DNA from: Medicago truncatula
Taxonomy: Eukaryota; Streptophyta; Magnoliopsida; Fabales; Fabaceae
Length of the DNA: 64,000 bases
Assembly: GCF_003473485.1 (NCBI RefSeq)
Contig: NC_053046.1
Span: forward strand, 1,622,001-1,686,000
Direction: 5' to 3'
Below are positions 50,430 through 60,969 of this stretch, in pieces. The translations under genes were made by a program, and so were the position numbers. The notes under the pieces are model-generated. The model did no database searches, had not been told where the DNA came from, and saw nothing but the letters and a program-made list of their open reading frames with translations. Within the stretch, counting starts at the first letter, position 1. Every line of letters begins with the position of its first letter.

Positions 50430-51790
50430 TTTTTTTTTCTTCAAAAAAGGAGGAGCAGCAAAGATATGCTACCTCAAAACATATAGATTAAACCAATATA
50501 GATAGAAAAAATAGGAGGGGGACATAGACAAAAAAACCTCATAGTAAACCGGAAATTAGGCATCCCTAATTTGTCCTTTACAAAATTTTGTAAAATGGAA
50601 GGGGGAATTTTTTATCTAAATGGTGAGACGAGCAAAACATAGCCCTTCATTGACCCAAGCGTCGGAGCATTGATTTCCTTCTCTATATATATGAGTTACT
50701 ATACAATACATATCAGTTACTTAAAGACCAAGAAACTAGGGAAGAATTTCTAACTGACTGAACCACAATGGTTGAATATGATTCAATCCAAATATGATAC
50801 CAATTTTTGGAATAAGCAATCTCTATGGCTCTACTAACAACAGAAAACTCCGCATAGAAGACAAAACCTCTATCAACATTCTCAGCAAAACAATAGAGGA
50901 AATTGGCTTTCATGATTTCTAAAAATACCTCAACAAGAAGAAGAAGAAGCAGCAGTTGCAGCCCCATTTCCTGTTGCACTTGATCAATCTAGCTAGGGGA
51001 GTATGCCAAATGACCTCTTTGATAATAGGAGCTCTAGAAGACTTTATGGAGATATTAAACTTCGATGATGAAGTCATAGATTTCTGGCTAGTGTTGTTTC
51101 CTGTGAACTGCACACAATAGAGATGATGTGGTTGATAACAGATTGCCAATGGATAGTTTTGTTGTTGAATATTTTTTGGTTAATGGTAATAGCTTTGATG
51201 ACTACTTTACATTGAGGGGTCCAAGATTTATAACAAAAAGTCCAGATATCCTCAAGAGATTGGAAATTGAGGGTTGTATTCAAAATATGAGCATACCAAC
51301 ACCAAACTTTAAAAGCAAAAGGGCATCAGAAGAACAAATGAAAAGAGCATTCAAACTGATGGGAGGTTGTATTGTAGCCTCTGATAATTAAATTATCATC
51401 AATGGGAATTATGTGGTGCACAAGTCTCCATGTGAATAAAGATCTTGAGGGTGCAATATCCTTGCTCCAGATTATTTTGGCCCAATGAATCTTGAGATAA
51501 TAATGATGTTTGTAGGAAAAAGCATCTTTGAGAGTTTTTTTTCTTTTTTTTTTTGGTGTCCAGGGTTTGAATCCCAGACTTTGCATATATTATGCAATGT
51601 CCTTACCAATTGAGATAAGCATACATTGACATCTTTAAGAGACATCTAACCAGACACAAAATGACTCCAAACAACTTGATCAAGCAAGGTCGCAAAAGGT
51701 AGGATAACTTGTTGAACAAGCTGATTCAAATTAAGCAGGATTTGCAAAACATCAGTAGGAAAACTCCAAAGAAAGTTAGAAATATATAAG
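50430..51790 (-). mobile_element. 5'-truncated LINE with nested SINE
   Basis: On the minus strand: SFPTDVLQILLNLNQL and LLDQVVWSHFVSG (about 51790-51650), interruption by a SINE, then LKDAFSYKHHYYLKIHW and SRSLFTWRLVHHIIPIDDNL (zf-RVT domain, about 51530-51395). The RNase H-like part follows: VVSRAIEIAYSKNWYHIWIE (about 50850-50790), VTHIYREGNQCSDAWVN and a 3' tail. Frameshifts and small deletions make it inactive. Confidence 0.75.
51535..51629 (-). mobile_element. tRNA-derived SINE (family 2) inside the LINE
   Basis: Minus strand: TATCTCAATTGGTAAGGACA, CATAATATATGCAAAGTC, GGATTCAAACCCTGGACACC, then an A-run. The flanking duplication is CATCTTTGAGAG / CATCTTTAAGAG (51523-51534 and 51630-51641). 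It splits the LINE reading frame. Confidence 0.85.
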
Positions 51791-51959
51791 TGTGTTTGTT
51801 TTAGTTTTTTTTAGGAAAAAAAATCTATTTGTTTAATAAAAAAACCACTTTTGTCAATTTTAAGCGTGTTTTAAAACCAAGGAATTGGTAGGTGTTCGTT
51901 TCAGTTGAGTCAACGGACTAGACCACAACCAAACCGGTGTAACCCAGTTGGGTCTCGGT

Positions 51960-52397
51960 CAAAATGGTATAGTCTAGCGCAACATGTGAAACGGGGGACT
52001 AAAATCTAGCATTTTAAAATTTAGAAATAAGAAACTAAAACATGAACTCACTAGAGTTGATATGGTGGTGTTGACTTGGAACCTTAGAGTTTGATCTCTC
52101 AATGTCTTGGGTTCATTCTCCGTTAAGGACCTTAGTTTAACTAACATGTTTTAATAAAAATAAGGGATAAAAATATCGCAATGATTTGCCTTTTCCTTCT
52201 TTGGAACAATCTTTTAATTTAAGATGAAATCTTTTTTTCTTGATGTTATTTATTTGTAAAGGTCGCAAAACACAAATGGAATGCATATCTTAACATAACA
52301 AAATGTAAAAAAGTTTTTATAAATCATTATTGAAACAAGATCAAACACCGGTGCTAAAAGCTATTGTGAAGATACATGACTTAAATTTGACTTGACT
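51960..52397. repeat. duplicated 3' flank of the protease unit (copy B)
   Basis: Homologous to 59290-59661 (copy A) and 62865-63227 (copy C). Shared words are AGTCTA, GCAACATGTGAAA, TTAGAAATA, TTCGAAAG-like DNA, GAATGCATATCTTAACATA and GATACATGACTT. Copy B alone has an extra segment at about 52040-52145. Confidence 0.75.
52040..52145 (+). mobile_element. possible SINE in copy B flank
   Basis: Absent from copies A and C. It carries a tRNA-like A box AGTTGATATGGTGGT and B box GGGTTCATTCTCC. Flanked by AAACATG / AACATG. No close relative seen in the window. Confidence 0.45.
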
Positions 52398-53433
52398 CTA
52401 TTGTTTGGTGCAATCCGTTGCCTTGAAAGAGACCACCTGTCTATCTAAATCAAACCCTATTAAGTAATTTGATTGTGCAAAATTACCATAAACGCCCCCA
52501 TTACTATTAGTATAGTTATTTATTGCCAAGCAAAAAACACCTTTTGTTTCTGGAGTTGGTGGAATGAACGTTTGGATCGGCGTTAAAAGTAAATTTGCAC
52601 CTTCAAAATGGTATGTAAGTGTTGGTCCTTTAAGATTAGTTTGTGTACGATAGCAAAGTTGAGGACCCAAACTTGGATCATTTGTAATGAGTTCTAATGG
52701 AACATTGTTTTTGACTTCAACATACACTCTATCATACAATTGTTGTGGTAATATATTCGGTGGTGTTCCCGAATCAACCAACATGTTACCCTTTTCAATA
52801 GTACTATTCATGGGAAGATATGTGTCTTCCACACTAATACCTAGTAATGTAACAAAATATGATGTCATATCTTGTTCACGTTGAACTAAAGGTGTAGTAA
52901 CCACACCATCCCCTAACACTTGACTCCCTTTTCCAAAACTCATTCGGCTTGAAATTTTGATATCGGTGAGGAAAGGAACCAAACATTGAGAAAACTTTTT
53001 GCCTCCAAATAAAGGACCTATTTGAGAAATGAGTGATGTTGGTCCTCCTCCAAGACCAATTAGACCCATCTCATGGTCATTAAAACCCCCAGTGTTGTTA
53101 TGTCCACAACCAAAAAGAAATCTTGAAAGGGAAACAAGTTTACCCGTGTTTGATGTAAAGGTAGCCGTGTCTTGTGCAAGAACACCCTTTGTTAGAGAAT
53201 TATCTCCGTAGCCATAGGTATAATTGCAACGCTTCTCAGGAGAACACACACCTGTGTCAAGTTTGTGACACAAAGGAGAATCACATGAGTTGTGAGCGAG
53301 AACGGTTAGATGTTTTACGAAGCAGTTTGACGGTGAACCCGTCATTTTGGGCTTCAATGGATAAAAAATATAAAAGATGGAATAATAGAAAAATGATGGC
53401 TAAATATGGATAAAATGATTGGAGAGGAACCAT
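52398..53433 (-). pseudogene. nepenthesin-like aspartic protease 2, deletion pseudogene
   Basis: A paralogue of the protease at 59662-60888. The start region (MVPLQSFYPYLAIIFLLFH, 53433 downward) and the body from SCDSPLCHKLDTG to the end are both present. About 215 bp between them, encoding the prosegment end, the first catalytic motif (DTGSD) and the cysteine-rich insert, is replaced by 16 bp. The signal-peptide frame runs into a stop at the join and the body lies in another frame. The second catalytic motif survives (LVDSGTPPNILPQ). The body is otherwise open for more than 300 codons, which suggests recent death. A Mutator-like MITE also sits between its TATA box and start codon. Confidence 0.92.
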
Positions 53434-53481
53434 GTTCTTTTGTCCTCTATATGTGATATAAGATAAAGAGGTTTTAAAATA

Positions 53482-53890
53482 GGGGACTTATATGGTACAC
53501 CTGTAAATTACGGTGTACCGGTGCTCTCGCTTACAATTTTTATAAATTAACTATCATTTTTTATGAAAAAAATAGGTGTTTGTTGACATATATATTTTAG
53601 AAAATATCATTTTATATGAAAAAAAAACATCATTTCATTTTTTATAAAAATCATATTAATTTTTTTACATTTTATTGTAAAAAATACTCAAAATTCTCCA
53701 TTATGAGTAATAAGAATTCAGAAAAATCAAATTTTATTGCGTTGACGTTTTTGGTAAATAAGATTTAGTTATTATAATTATAGGTGATAGAAAATAATTT
53801 TTTCCTACAAAAAATAACCCATTTAACTATTAATTTAAGGATTTTGTGTACCAATACACTCAAATTGTTGGGTGTACCATAGAACTTGCC
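53482..53890. mobile_element. Mutator-like MITE upstream of the protease pseudogene
   Basis: 409 bp, flanked by an exact 9-bp duplication TTTAAAATA (53473-53481 and 53891-53899). Ends GGGGACTTATATGGTACACC and, inverted, GGCAAGTTCTATGGTACACC. Copy A (about 60935) has the uninterrupted site TTTTAAAATATGAAG, so the insertion is directly demonstrated. Confidence 0.93.
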
Positions 53891-53936
53891 TTTAAAATAT
53901 GAAGAAATTTGGACAAAGCTGTGGTTTTTATATAAC

Positions 53937-53945
53937 ATTATTTTG
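53937..53945 (-). promoter_or_regulatory. displaced TATA box of the protease pseudogene
   Basis: TATATAAAA on the minus strand, the counterpart of TATAAAA at 60963-60969, now about 505 bp from the start codon because of the MITE. Confidence 0.7.
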
Positions 53946-54324
53946 TGTTTATATTTCACGATCATTTTTTTATTTTATTTCCAAGATAATTTTTTTTGTT
54001 AAAATCATTAAGGGAATCGGATTTGCTTTTTAATTCGATATACACATGATTTGGAATTAATATTTATTGCTATATACTCATTTTTGAAGGTATATAGTCT
54101 TAAATTTCTAGAATCAAACTTTAAATAATAAATATTTTTAATGGTGCAATATTTGGTTTGACTTCATAATCATATATTATTAGGTGACTTAAAAGAATAT
54201 AGCCATGGCTTGATTAAAAAAAATATTCAATGAATTAAATGTTTTTAAATGAATATTATTTGTTATTGATTAAATTATATTTTATTCTATATTTTTTTTA
54301 AAAATACATTCCCTTTTTTTGTAA

Positions 54325-54868
54325 AAAAAAAAATACAATTTTTTTTTAAGCAAAGGAGATTACAACCTCAGTTGTAATCCCATAATATATATATAGATAG
54401 AAAGATAAGAAAGATACAAAGCAAAATAAAAAAAATAAAAAAGAGGGGGGACATAAAACCAAAACCCTCTCGTTAAGAAATTCTGAAATTAGATAAACCT
54501 AACTTATTGTGCAATAAGTCTGCCCTAATACTATCAGGAGGATGAGAAAACCAAACATGAGAAGCAAGTTGTAATTCAGTGTTTGCGAGAGTGTCAGCGC
54601 ATTTGTTTTCTTCCCTATAAATATGGGTAACAAAGAATTTCTTAGAAGCAATGAGATGAATACAATTGCTCCATCTATTTTGAAGATGCCATGGCACAAC
54701 TTTGGAAGACTTGAAAGCCAAAGAAACAAGCATTGAATATGTTTCTAACCAAAAGTAGCGCCAATCCTTCTTGTGCGCAATCTCAATGGCCACCATGGCG
54801 TCAATAAGCTCAGAACATAAAGCATTAGATAAACCTAAATTAATAGCGAAAGCATCCAAAAAAAAATA
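54325..54868 (-). mobile_element. 5'-truncated LINE (RNase H domain and tail)
   Basis: Minus strand: a 128-codon open frame with CSELIDAMVAIEIAHKKDWR, VTHIYREENKCADTLANTEL and NKLGLSNFRIS, then a 3' tail and a poly-A run (poly-T near 54340). Flanked by A-rich/ATACA direct repeats. Copy A at about 62105-62155 is an uninterrupted ATACATTCCC...TTACATTCCCTTTAG site. Confidence 0.85.
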
Positions 54869-54908
54869 AAAAATACATTCCCTTTAGCTAAGAAAAGGCA
54901 TTCCCTCG

Positions 54909-56141
54909 CGGTGGCGGAGCCTTGAAATATATCTCGGGTGGGCCAACAAAATTAACTCTAATATATAATAAGGCTTAATACATCATTTAGTCCCTTAACT
55001 TATTTTTGGATTTCACTTTGATCCATTAACTATAAAGTGTCTTAATTTGGTCCTATAAATCTTCTGCCGTTTACTATTTTGGTCTTCTCCGTTAATATAT
55101 TGCAAAAATATGTTAACTCCTTTCCACGTGTTAGTTAAGATCGGTGATCAACGGTTGGATTTAAAAAGCACACACTGGCATATCGTGGACTCAGAACATA
55201 TGATAATTCAACAACAACTATCTTTCTCTACTCTATTTCCATCTACAAAAACAACAACAATTTCTTTATTACCATCAACAATTTCTTCATTACCATCAAC
55301 AACAACTTTTTCAACAACCACAAACATCTCAATCTCAATTTCAACAACAACAATAAATTTTACAAACAGCAGCAACAATAAAAACAACAAAACTCCATCT
55401 TCATCTTCTTCCCATAAATATTTTGTTCTCATTCTTGTTCTTCCATGGTTTGATAATTTCCTTTCTTGTTCTTCCACTAGAGCACTGTTTTGTGTTACGT
55501 AGATGATATGTGGGTGAGAGATGATGATGCTAGTTTTTTTTTTTTTTTTTTTTGTGGTTGAAGGTGATGTATTGATGATGCAGTTGTTGATTTCAAGAAT
55601 AAGTTAAATAAAAACCAAAGATCAAGTTGTTGTTGTTGTGTATGCCATGGGTGAAGAATAGAAGAAGAGAATAATGGAGTAATTGTATGCTTTTGGGTTC
55701 ATAAATTGTAATGAGTTTTTGCATAATTTAAGCGGTGGTACCTGCTGGCGCGGTTGCAGCAGTTTCCGGCGCAGTGGTCGCCGGCGAAAGTTCTTCGATC
55801 CCAAAATAAATATAGGGGTTTTGTTGCAGACATCACAGGGAAGAAGAAAATCATATTAGTTTTTCAAATTGAGATTTGTGGTAGTCGGAAAGTAAGAGAG
55901 AAGGTGGTGGTTATGGTTTTTAAAGAGGAAGATGAGAGTAGTTCAATGGTGGTGGTGGTGTGGTAAAACGACGTCGGACGGTGGAGCAATGGTGGCTGAA
56001 CTATTTTGTGGTGGTTCAAGAGGGAGAAGTTGATGCGCGTTGTTTCAGAGAAGAAGAAAGAGGAAATAATTGTGTTATTTTTTTTAAGTGAGATAATATT
56101 AATAATAATAATAAGGAATGAAATAAGTTCCTCCGCCACTG
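54909..56141. mobile_element. non-autonomous hAT-like element
   Basis: 1233 bp, flanked by an 8-bp duplication TTCCCTCG (54901-54908 and 56142-56149). Ends CGGTGGCGGAGCC and, inverted, CAGTGGCGGAGGA, a type common among plant hAT elements. The inside is low-complexity, with (ACA)n-rich and (GGTG)n-rich stretches, and holds a Mutator-like MITE end (GGCTTAATACATCATTTAGT, 54972). No transposase domain was recognised. Confidence 0.85.
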
Positions 56142-56635
56142 TTCCCTCGCAAAAAAAAAAAAAAAAAATCAATGAAACGCGTTCATTTTTTTTTAATAAG
56201 GAATGAAATAAATTCATTGTTGACTTCAAAATCAAATATTCATGAGTGTGTTTGTTTCAAGTTTACCAAATTTATTCCTGAGAATAATATTTCTTGAAAT
56301 ATAAAGATGAGAATTTTATTTCAAGGTATTTAGAAAAAATATGTTTGGTTAACTTTATAATATTCTTATGAACCATAAAAATAGGGATTATAATAGGTAA
56401 CTACATATAAATTTATTCTCATCTCCATGGGAATTTAATTCCCACCCGTTTCTTTGGGAAAAAATTTCTATTCTCAGGAACATTTTATAGCTGGTAATAA
56501 AATTTAGTCAATTTGTAACAAACATAAGCATATAGATTTCTATCTCATGGCTTAAATAGTTTCATTTCACTTGACAAAAAAAAAAGTTCAATTTGAAAAG
56601 AATATTATTCATTATTGAATAAGTTATATATTATC

Positions 56636-57463
56636 GGCTTAAATATGCAATCCATCCCTGTAATTTAGACGCTTTTTGATTTTCGTCCTTGTAAAAATAA
56701 AAATTTTAAAAACATCCCTGCAAATTATTTTTTTTTTTTTAAAAAGGTCCCTGACCCCACTTTTTTGCTGACATGGGAAGGCTTTGGCCACGTGGCAGTC
56801 CACGTCATTAAAAACTGAAAATAAATTAAAAAATCATAAAAAAATTACAATTTTTTTTTTGAAATATGAAGAAAAAAATTGAAAATTAGTGTTTTTAAAA
56901 TCTAGAAATAAATTTTTGAAAAATAAAATTAAAAATTATATAATCTCAAAATTTATAACTTTTGAAAATATAATTTAATTTTCAGAATTAAAAAAAAATG
57001 AATTTTCGAAAATTTAATTTTCAGTTTTTTTTATGATTTTCAAATTTAAAGAAAATGAATTTTCAGAATTTTGGAAAAAAAAAATTTAAACTAAAAATCA
57101 AAAATTTCATTTTCAGATTTTTTTTATGATTTTTAATTTTATTTTCAGAATTTTTTAATTTAAAAAAATTAATTTACATTTTTTCTGATTTTATTTTTGG
57201 ATTTTTTAATTTAAAAAATGAATTTTTAGAATTTTTAAAAAAAAAAAACAAAAATTAATTATGTGGCATGCCACGTGGCAAAAGTTGCATAGTCAGCTAC
57301 TGCCACGTGGCAAAAATCATGCCACTTCAACTGAGTAGTGGGGTCAGGGACCTTTTTAAAACAAAAAAAAAAATTACAGGGATGTTTTTAAATTTTTTTT
57401 TTTTTTACAAGGACGAAAATCAAAACGCGTACAAATTAGAGGGATAGATTGCATATTTAAGCT
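56636..57463. mobile_element. Mutator-like MITE with long TIRs
   Basis: 828 bp. Ends GGCTTAAATATGCAATCCAT and, inverted, AGCTTAAATATGCAATCTAT. The arms carry TTTTCGTCCTTGTAAAAA, AAGGTCCCTGACCCCAC and repeated CCACGTGGCA words. The flank TATATTATC / TATATTATT is a 9-bp duplication with one change. The interior is AT-rich and non-coding. It lies in the duplicated protease flank (copy B only). Confidence 0.88.
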
Positions 57464-57748
57464 TATATTATTATATATGTTTTTTTTAAAGAAATCAGCA
57501 ATGATATATATATTTAACTGACACCGTGATGTCATAATATTTATTTTAAAAAAGTGAAAAAGTAATTAATTTATGATGCTTTAAGAGTATCCGTCTTACC
57601 TTTTCAGTTTTAAAATATAAGAGTTTAACAACTTCTAGCACATGGTCCTAGCTACAAAAAGAATATGCAGATTCCAACCCATCAAGGATATATCAAACCC
57701 CATAAAATCTCATAGGACGAATTAGAAAATTTATATGATCTAGATGAG

Positions 57749-58296
57749 AAATTTTTTTTTTTTTTTGACCCTTTTGGCCAAAAAAAATTTAGATCTGACC
57801 CCCTTTGAAAAAGGGAAAAATTCCCAAAATGACCCACTTTTAATTTTTTTTTTTTTTTGTCCTTTTGTGCGTTCCCGCCGTTTCAAACTGAGGGACTGGT
57901 GGCCGCCGGTCCGACACGTGTCACAATGCGACAGGGCAGCTTTTTTTTTTTTAATCATTTGAAATGGCGGGACCGATTTTTTTTTTTTTTTTCGTTTTTT
58001 GCTTTTTTTAATTTATTTGAGAAAAAATTTCAATTTTGCACCCAAGGGGAATCGAACCAAGCGCATATGAGTCATAGCCATTCTTTGTTACCACTAAGTC
58101 AATGTACATTTGATGTTAATTTTTGCATCTAATAATATATATACCCTTTTTAAAACCAGTTTCACACATCAAACGGCGGGAACGCACAAAAGGACAAAAA
58201 AAAAAACCAAAAGTGGGTCATTTTGGGAATTTTTTTTCAAAGGGGGTCAAACTTGTATTTTTTTTGGACAAAAGGATCAGGAAAAAAAAAATTTCT
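57749..58296. mobile_element. TIR element carrying an internal SINE
   Basis: 548 bp, with a 9-bp duplication CTAGATGAG (57740-57748 and 58297-58305), consistent with the Mutator superfamily. The arms match in inverse order: GACCCTTTTGGCC / GGACAAAAGGATC, CCCAAAATGACCCACTTTT / AAAGTGGGTCATTTTGGGA, GTCCTTTTGTGCGTTCCCGC / GCGGGAACGCACAAAAGGAC. The middle contains a tRNA-like segment (see 58020-58112). Confidence 0.88.
58020..58112 (-). mobile_element. tRNA-derived SINE-like segment inside the TIR element
   Basis: Minus strand: A box ACTTAGTGGTAACAAAG, middle GACTCATATGCGCTT, B box GGTTCGATTCCCC. It has the spacing of a pol III type 2 promoter but not of a functional tRNA (arms do not pair well by eye). 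Confidence 0.6.
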
Positions 58297-59289
58297 CTAG
58301 ATGAGCAAAAGAAATTGTAAGAAGTTGGAATGAACAGTGGCATATGAGCAAAAATAAGGGTCCTTTTGTTATAAATTAAAAATTAAGTGATTTTAACATT
58401 ATATTTCTAAAAATTGAACTTTACAAGAAATGATTCCAAAGTTTATTTTTGTTTGACCCTCCACTTTCTAAGAGAAGGGATCCTAGGGCATTTACAATTG
58501 AAACATCTATTTTTTGATACTTAAATGGATTTCACGTGTACACATCATTTACTTATAATTTTTAACTCTAGTACTTTATAAGCACTCAATCTCTCCAACC
58601 CAGCATTTTACACGAATTTCTTAAATGGAATCTAATAATCAACTATCAATAACTTTATATCGTTATATCTCAATTTTTTAATCTAAAAAAGGTGTAGGTC
58701 CCACTTAAGATTGTAGTCTTAAGTAAAGACGACCTGGGTCTGATAAGACCCCATAATCTTTTTCCCACAATGGGGGTACTTAATAGGTACCAAGTCTTAA
58801 ATGTTTCAGACTCTCTTATTGAAGATGATCTTAGAAATGTGAAGTTTGTGTTAATCCTCCCACAATGAATCAAACCTGAATTCTTCCGAAGGATTCGTTC
58901 TAGAGGAAGACTATCTAAGTTTTTTTAAATCGCAATTATATATAGTATAAGTATTTCAAACCTATTTATTATAAATTAAAAGAGAAATCATGACATTACA
59001 CTAACTTAGATATTCATATGTTAGATATTTTGACATATAAAAATCACATTTTCAAAAACAAAAAAAAAAATCACATATTTTTTCAAAAAGATATCTCTTG
59101 AAACTAAACTTGATGAGAATGTACTCTAAAAAGCTTCTCATTTTATGCATTTTTGAAAATTATTATCCAAAATAAATCGTTGCAAAATTATAAAATATTT
59201 AAAATGTTTTTTTATAAGAAGCCCATTAAACTAATTTCTCATTTGAAGTTTTTTTTTTTAATTAAGAAAATAAAATAGGATTAAAAGCA
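58297..59289. other. intergenic, AT-rich, possible old MITE
   Basis: GGGCATTTACAATTGAAACAT near 58485 and TATTGAAGATGATCTTAGAA near 58818 may be degenerate inverse ends of a small element. No gene recognised. Confidence 0.35.
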
Positions 59290-59661
59290 TAGTCTATTGC
59301 AACATGTGAAATGGAGGATTAAAATCCCAAATTTAGAAGTTTAGAAATAGGAAAATAAAATATGTTTTAATTAACATAAGGGATAAAAATGCAGTTAAGT
59401 TATATAAATCTCCGTGATTTGCTTTTTCTTTCTTTCGAAAGATCTTTTTAATATGACATCTTTTTTTTCTTCATGTTATTTATTTATATTGGTTTCAACA
59501 TAAATAGAATGCATATCTTAACATAGTAAAATGTAAAAAAAAGTTTTGACCAAAGAAAAAAAAGTAAATAGTCATATATTCTCTTTAATCTTAAGTCATG
59601 ATTTATTATTGAAACAAGATAAAACACTGGTTAAGATACATGACTTGAATTTGATTTGACT
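59290..59661. repeat. duplicated 3' flank of the protease unit (copy A)
   Basis: Very similar to 62865-63227 (copy C): AGCATAGTCTATTGCAACAT, AGGATTAAAATCCCAAATTT, TTTCTTTCTTTCGAAAGAT, AAGTAAATAGTCATATATTC. More distant from 51960-52397 (copy B). Confidence 0.85.
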
Positions 59662-60888
59662 CTATTGTTTGGTACAATCTGTTGGCTTGAAAGAGACCAC
59701 TTGTCTATCCAAATCAAATCCTATTAAATAATTTGATTGTGCAAAATTACCATAAACTCCTGGGTCACTGTTAGTACGGTTGTATATTGCCAAGCAAAAA
59801 ATACCTTTTGTTTGTGGGGTTGGTGGAATGAACGTTTGGATCGGTGTTAAAAGTACATTTGCACCTACAAAATGGAATGTTAGAGTTGGTCCTTTAAGAT
59901 TAGTTTGTGTACGATAACAAAGTTGAGTACCCAAACTTGGATCATCTGTAATGGGTTTCAATGCAACTTTATTTCTTACTTCAGCAAACACTTTATCATA
60001 CAATTGTTGCGGCAATAGAATTGGTGGTGTTCCTGAATCAACCAACATGTTAGCCTTTCCAATAGTACTATTCATGGGAAAATATGTGTCTTCCACACTA
60101 ATACCTAGTAATGTAACAAAATATGATGTATCTTTTTCACGAGGAACCAAAGGAGTAGTAACAACACCATTTCCTAACACTTGACTCCCTTTTCCAAAAC
60201 TCATTCGGCTTGAAATTTTGATATCGGTGAGGAAAGGAACCAAACATTGAGAAAACTTTTTGCCTCCAAATAAAGGACCTATTTGAGAAATGAGTGATGT
60301 TGGTCCTCCTCCAAGACCAATTAGACCCATCTCATGGTCATTAAAACCCCCAGTGTTGTTATGTCCACAACCAAAAAGAAATCTTGAAAGGGAAACAGGT
60401 TTACCCGTGTTTGATGTAAAGGTAGCCGTGTCTTGTGCAAGAACACCCTTTGTTAGAGAATTATCTCCGTAGCCATAGGTATAATTGCAACGCTTCTCAG
60501 GAGAACACACACCTGTGTCAAGTTTGTGACACAAAGGAGAATCACATGAGATGTTATTGTAAGTGGATGATTTTAGAGGATCAAACATGGGTTTTATTTG
60601 TTTGTAGCAACCTAAACAAGGTGCACATTGGATCCATATAAGATCACTTCCTGTGTCTACAAGGCCTGTTATTTTTATTGGTGGAGTTCCAATATATATT
60701 TCCATGAGATGTTGGCCAATATAGGCATTTATAGGTGCTTGTACAATATTTTGAATATTGTTAGATGTTTTACGAAACAGTTTGATAGTGAACCCGTCAT
60801 TTTGGGCTTCAATGGATGACAAATGTAAAACATGGAATAATAGAAAAATTATGGCTAGGTATGGATAAAATGATTGGAGAGGAACCAT
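59662..60888 (-). CDS. nepenthesin-like aspartic protease 3
   Basis: Secreted A1B aspartic protease, intronless, 408 residues from the Met at 60888. That start is preferred over upstream in-frame Mets because it begins the signal peptide (MVPLQSFYPYLAIIFLLFHV) and because a TATA box at 60963-60969 would place the transcript start downstream of those Mets. Catalytic motifs are intact: LVDTGSDLIWIQC (Asp78) and MLVDSGTPPILLP (Asp285). The nepenthesin cysteine insert is APCLGCYKQIKPMFDP with CDSPLCHK. YGYGDNSLTKGVLAQDTATF and LFGCGHNNTGGFND follow. The prosegment (about 27-55) is shorter than in protease 1 and lacks the SPNSPFY-like block. Several N-glycosylation sequons (NNT, NST, NRT) fit secretion. 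Paralogues: pseudogene at 52398 and fragment at 63228. Confidence 0.95.
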   Translation of the reverse strand: MVPLQSFYPYLAIIFLLFHVLHLSSIEAQNDGFTIKLFRKTSNNIQNIVQAPINAYIGQHLMEIYIGTPPIKITGLVDTGSDLIWIQCAPCLGCYKQIKPMFDPLKSSTYNNISCDSPLCHKLDTGVCSPEKRCNYTYGYGDNSLTKGVLAQDTATFTSNTGKPVSLSRFLFGCGHNNTGGFNDHEMGLIGLGGGPTSLISQIGPLFGGKKFSQCLVPFLTDIKISSRMSFGKGSQVLGNGVVTTPLVPREKDTSYFVTLLGISVEDTYFPMNSTIGKANMLVDSGTPPILLPQQLYDKVFAEVRNKVALKPITDDPSLGTQLCYRTQTNLKGPTLTFHFVGANVLLTPIQTFIPPTPQTKGIFCLAIYNRTNSDPGVYGNFAQSNYLIGFDLDRQVVSFKPTDCTKQ

Positions 60889-60962
60889 GCTCTTTTGTCC
60901 TCTATATGTCATATAAGAGAAAGAGGTTTTAAAATATGAAGAAATTTGGACAAAGCTGTGGT

Positions 60963-60969
60963 TTTTATA
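60963..60969 (-). promoter_or_regulatory. TATA box of protease 3
   Basis: TATAAAA on the minus strand, 75 bp upstream of the start codon. Confidence 0.65.

Noticed and set aside
55110-55502. A 130-codon plus-strand frame rich in Thr, Ser and Asn.
   Set aside because: Low-complexity translation of an (ACA)n-rich stretch inside a non-autonomous hAT-like element; no domain is visible and the complementary strand is equally open.
58020-58112. Possible true tRNA gene on the minus strand.
   Set aside because: A and B boxes are present, but the acceptor and anticodon stems do not pair convincingly and the segment lies inside a TIR element. A SINE-like relic fits better. The same reasoning applies to the other A/B-box segments in the window.
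57740-58320. Several overlapping Phe/Lys-rich open frames on both strands.
   Set aside because: Produced by poly-T and poly-A runs in the arms of the TIR element.
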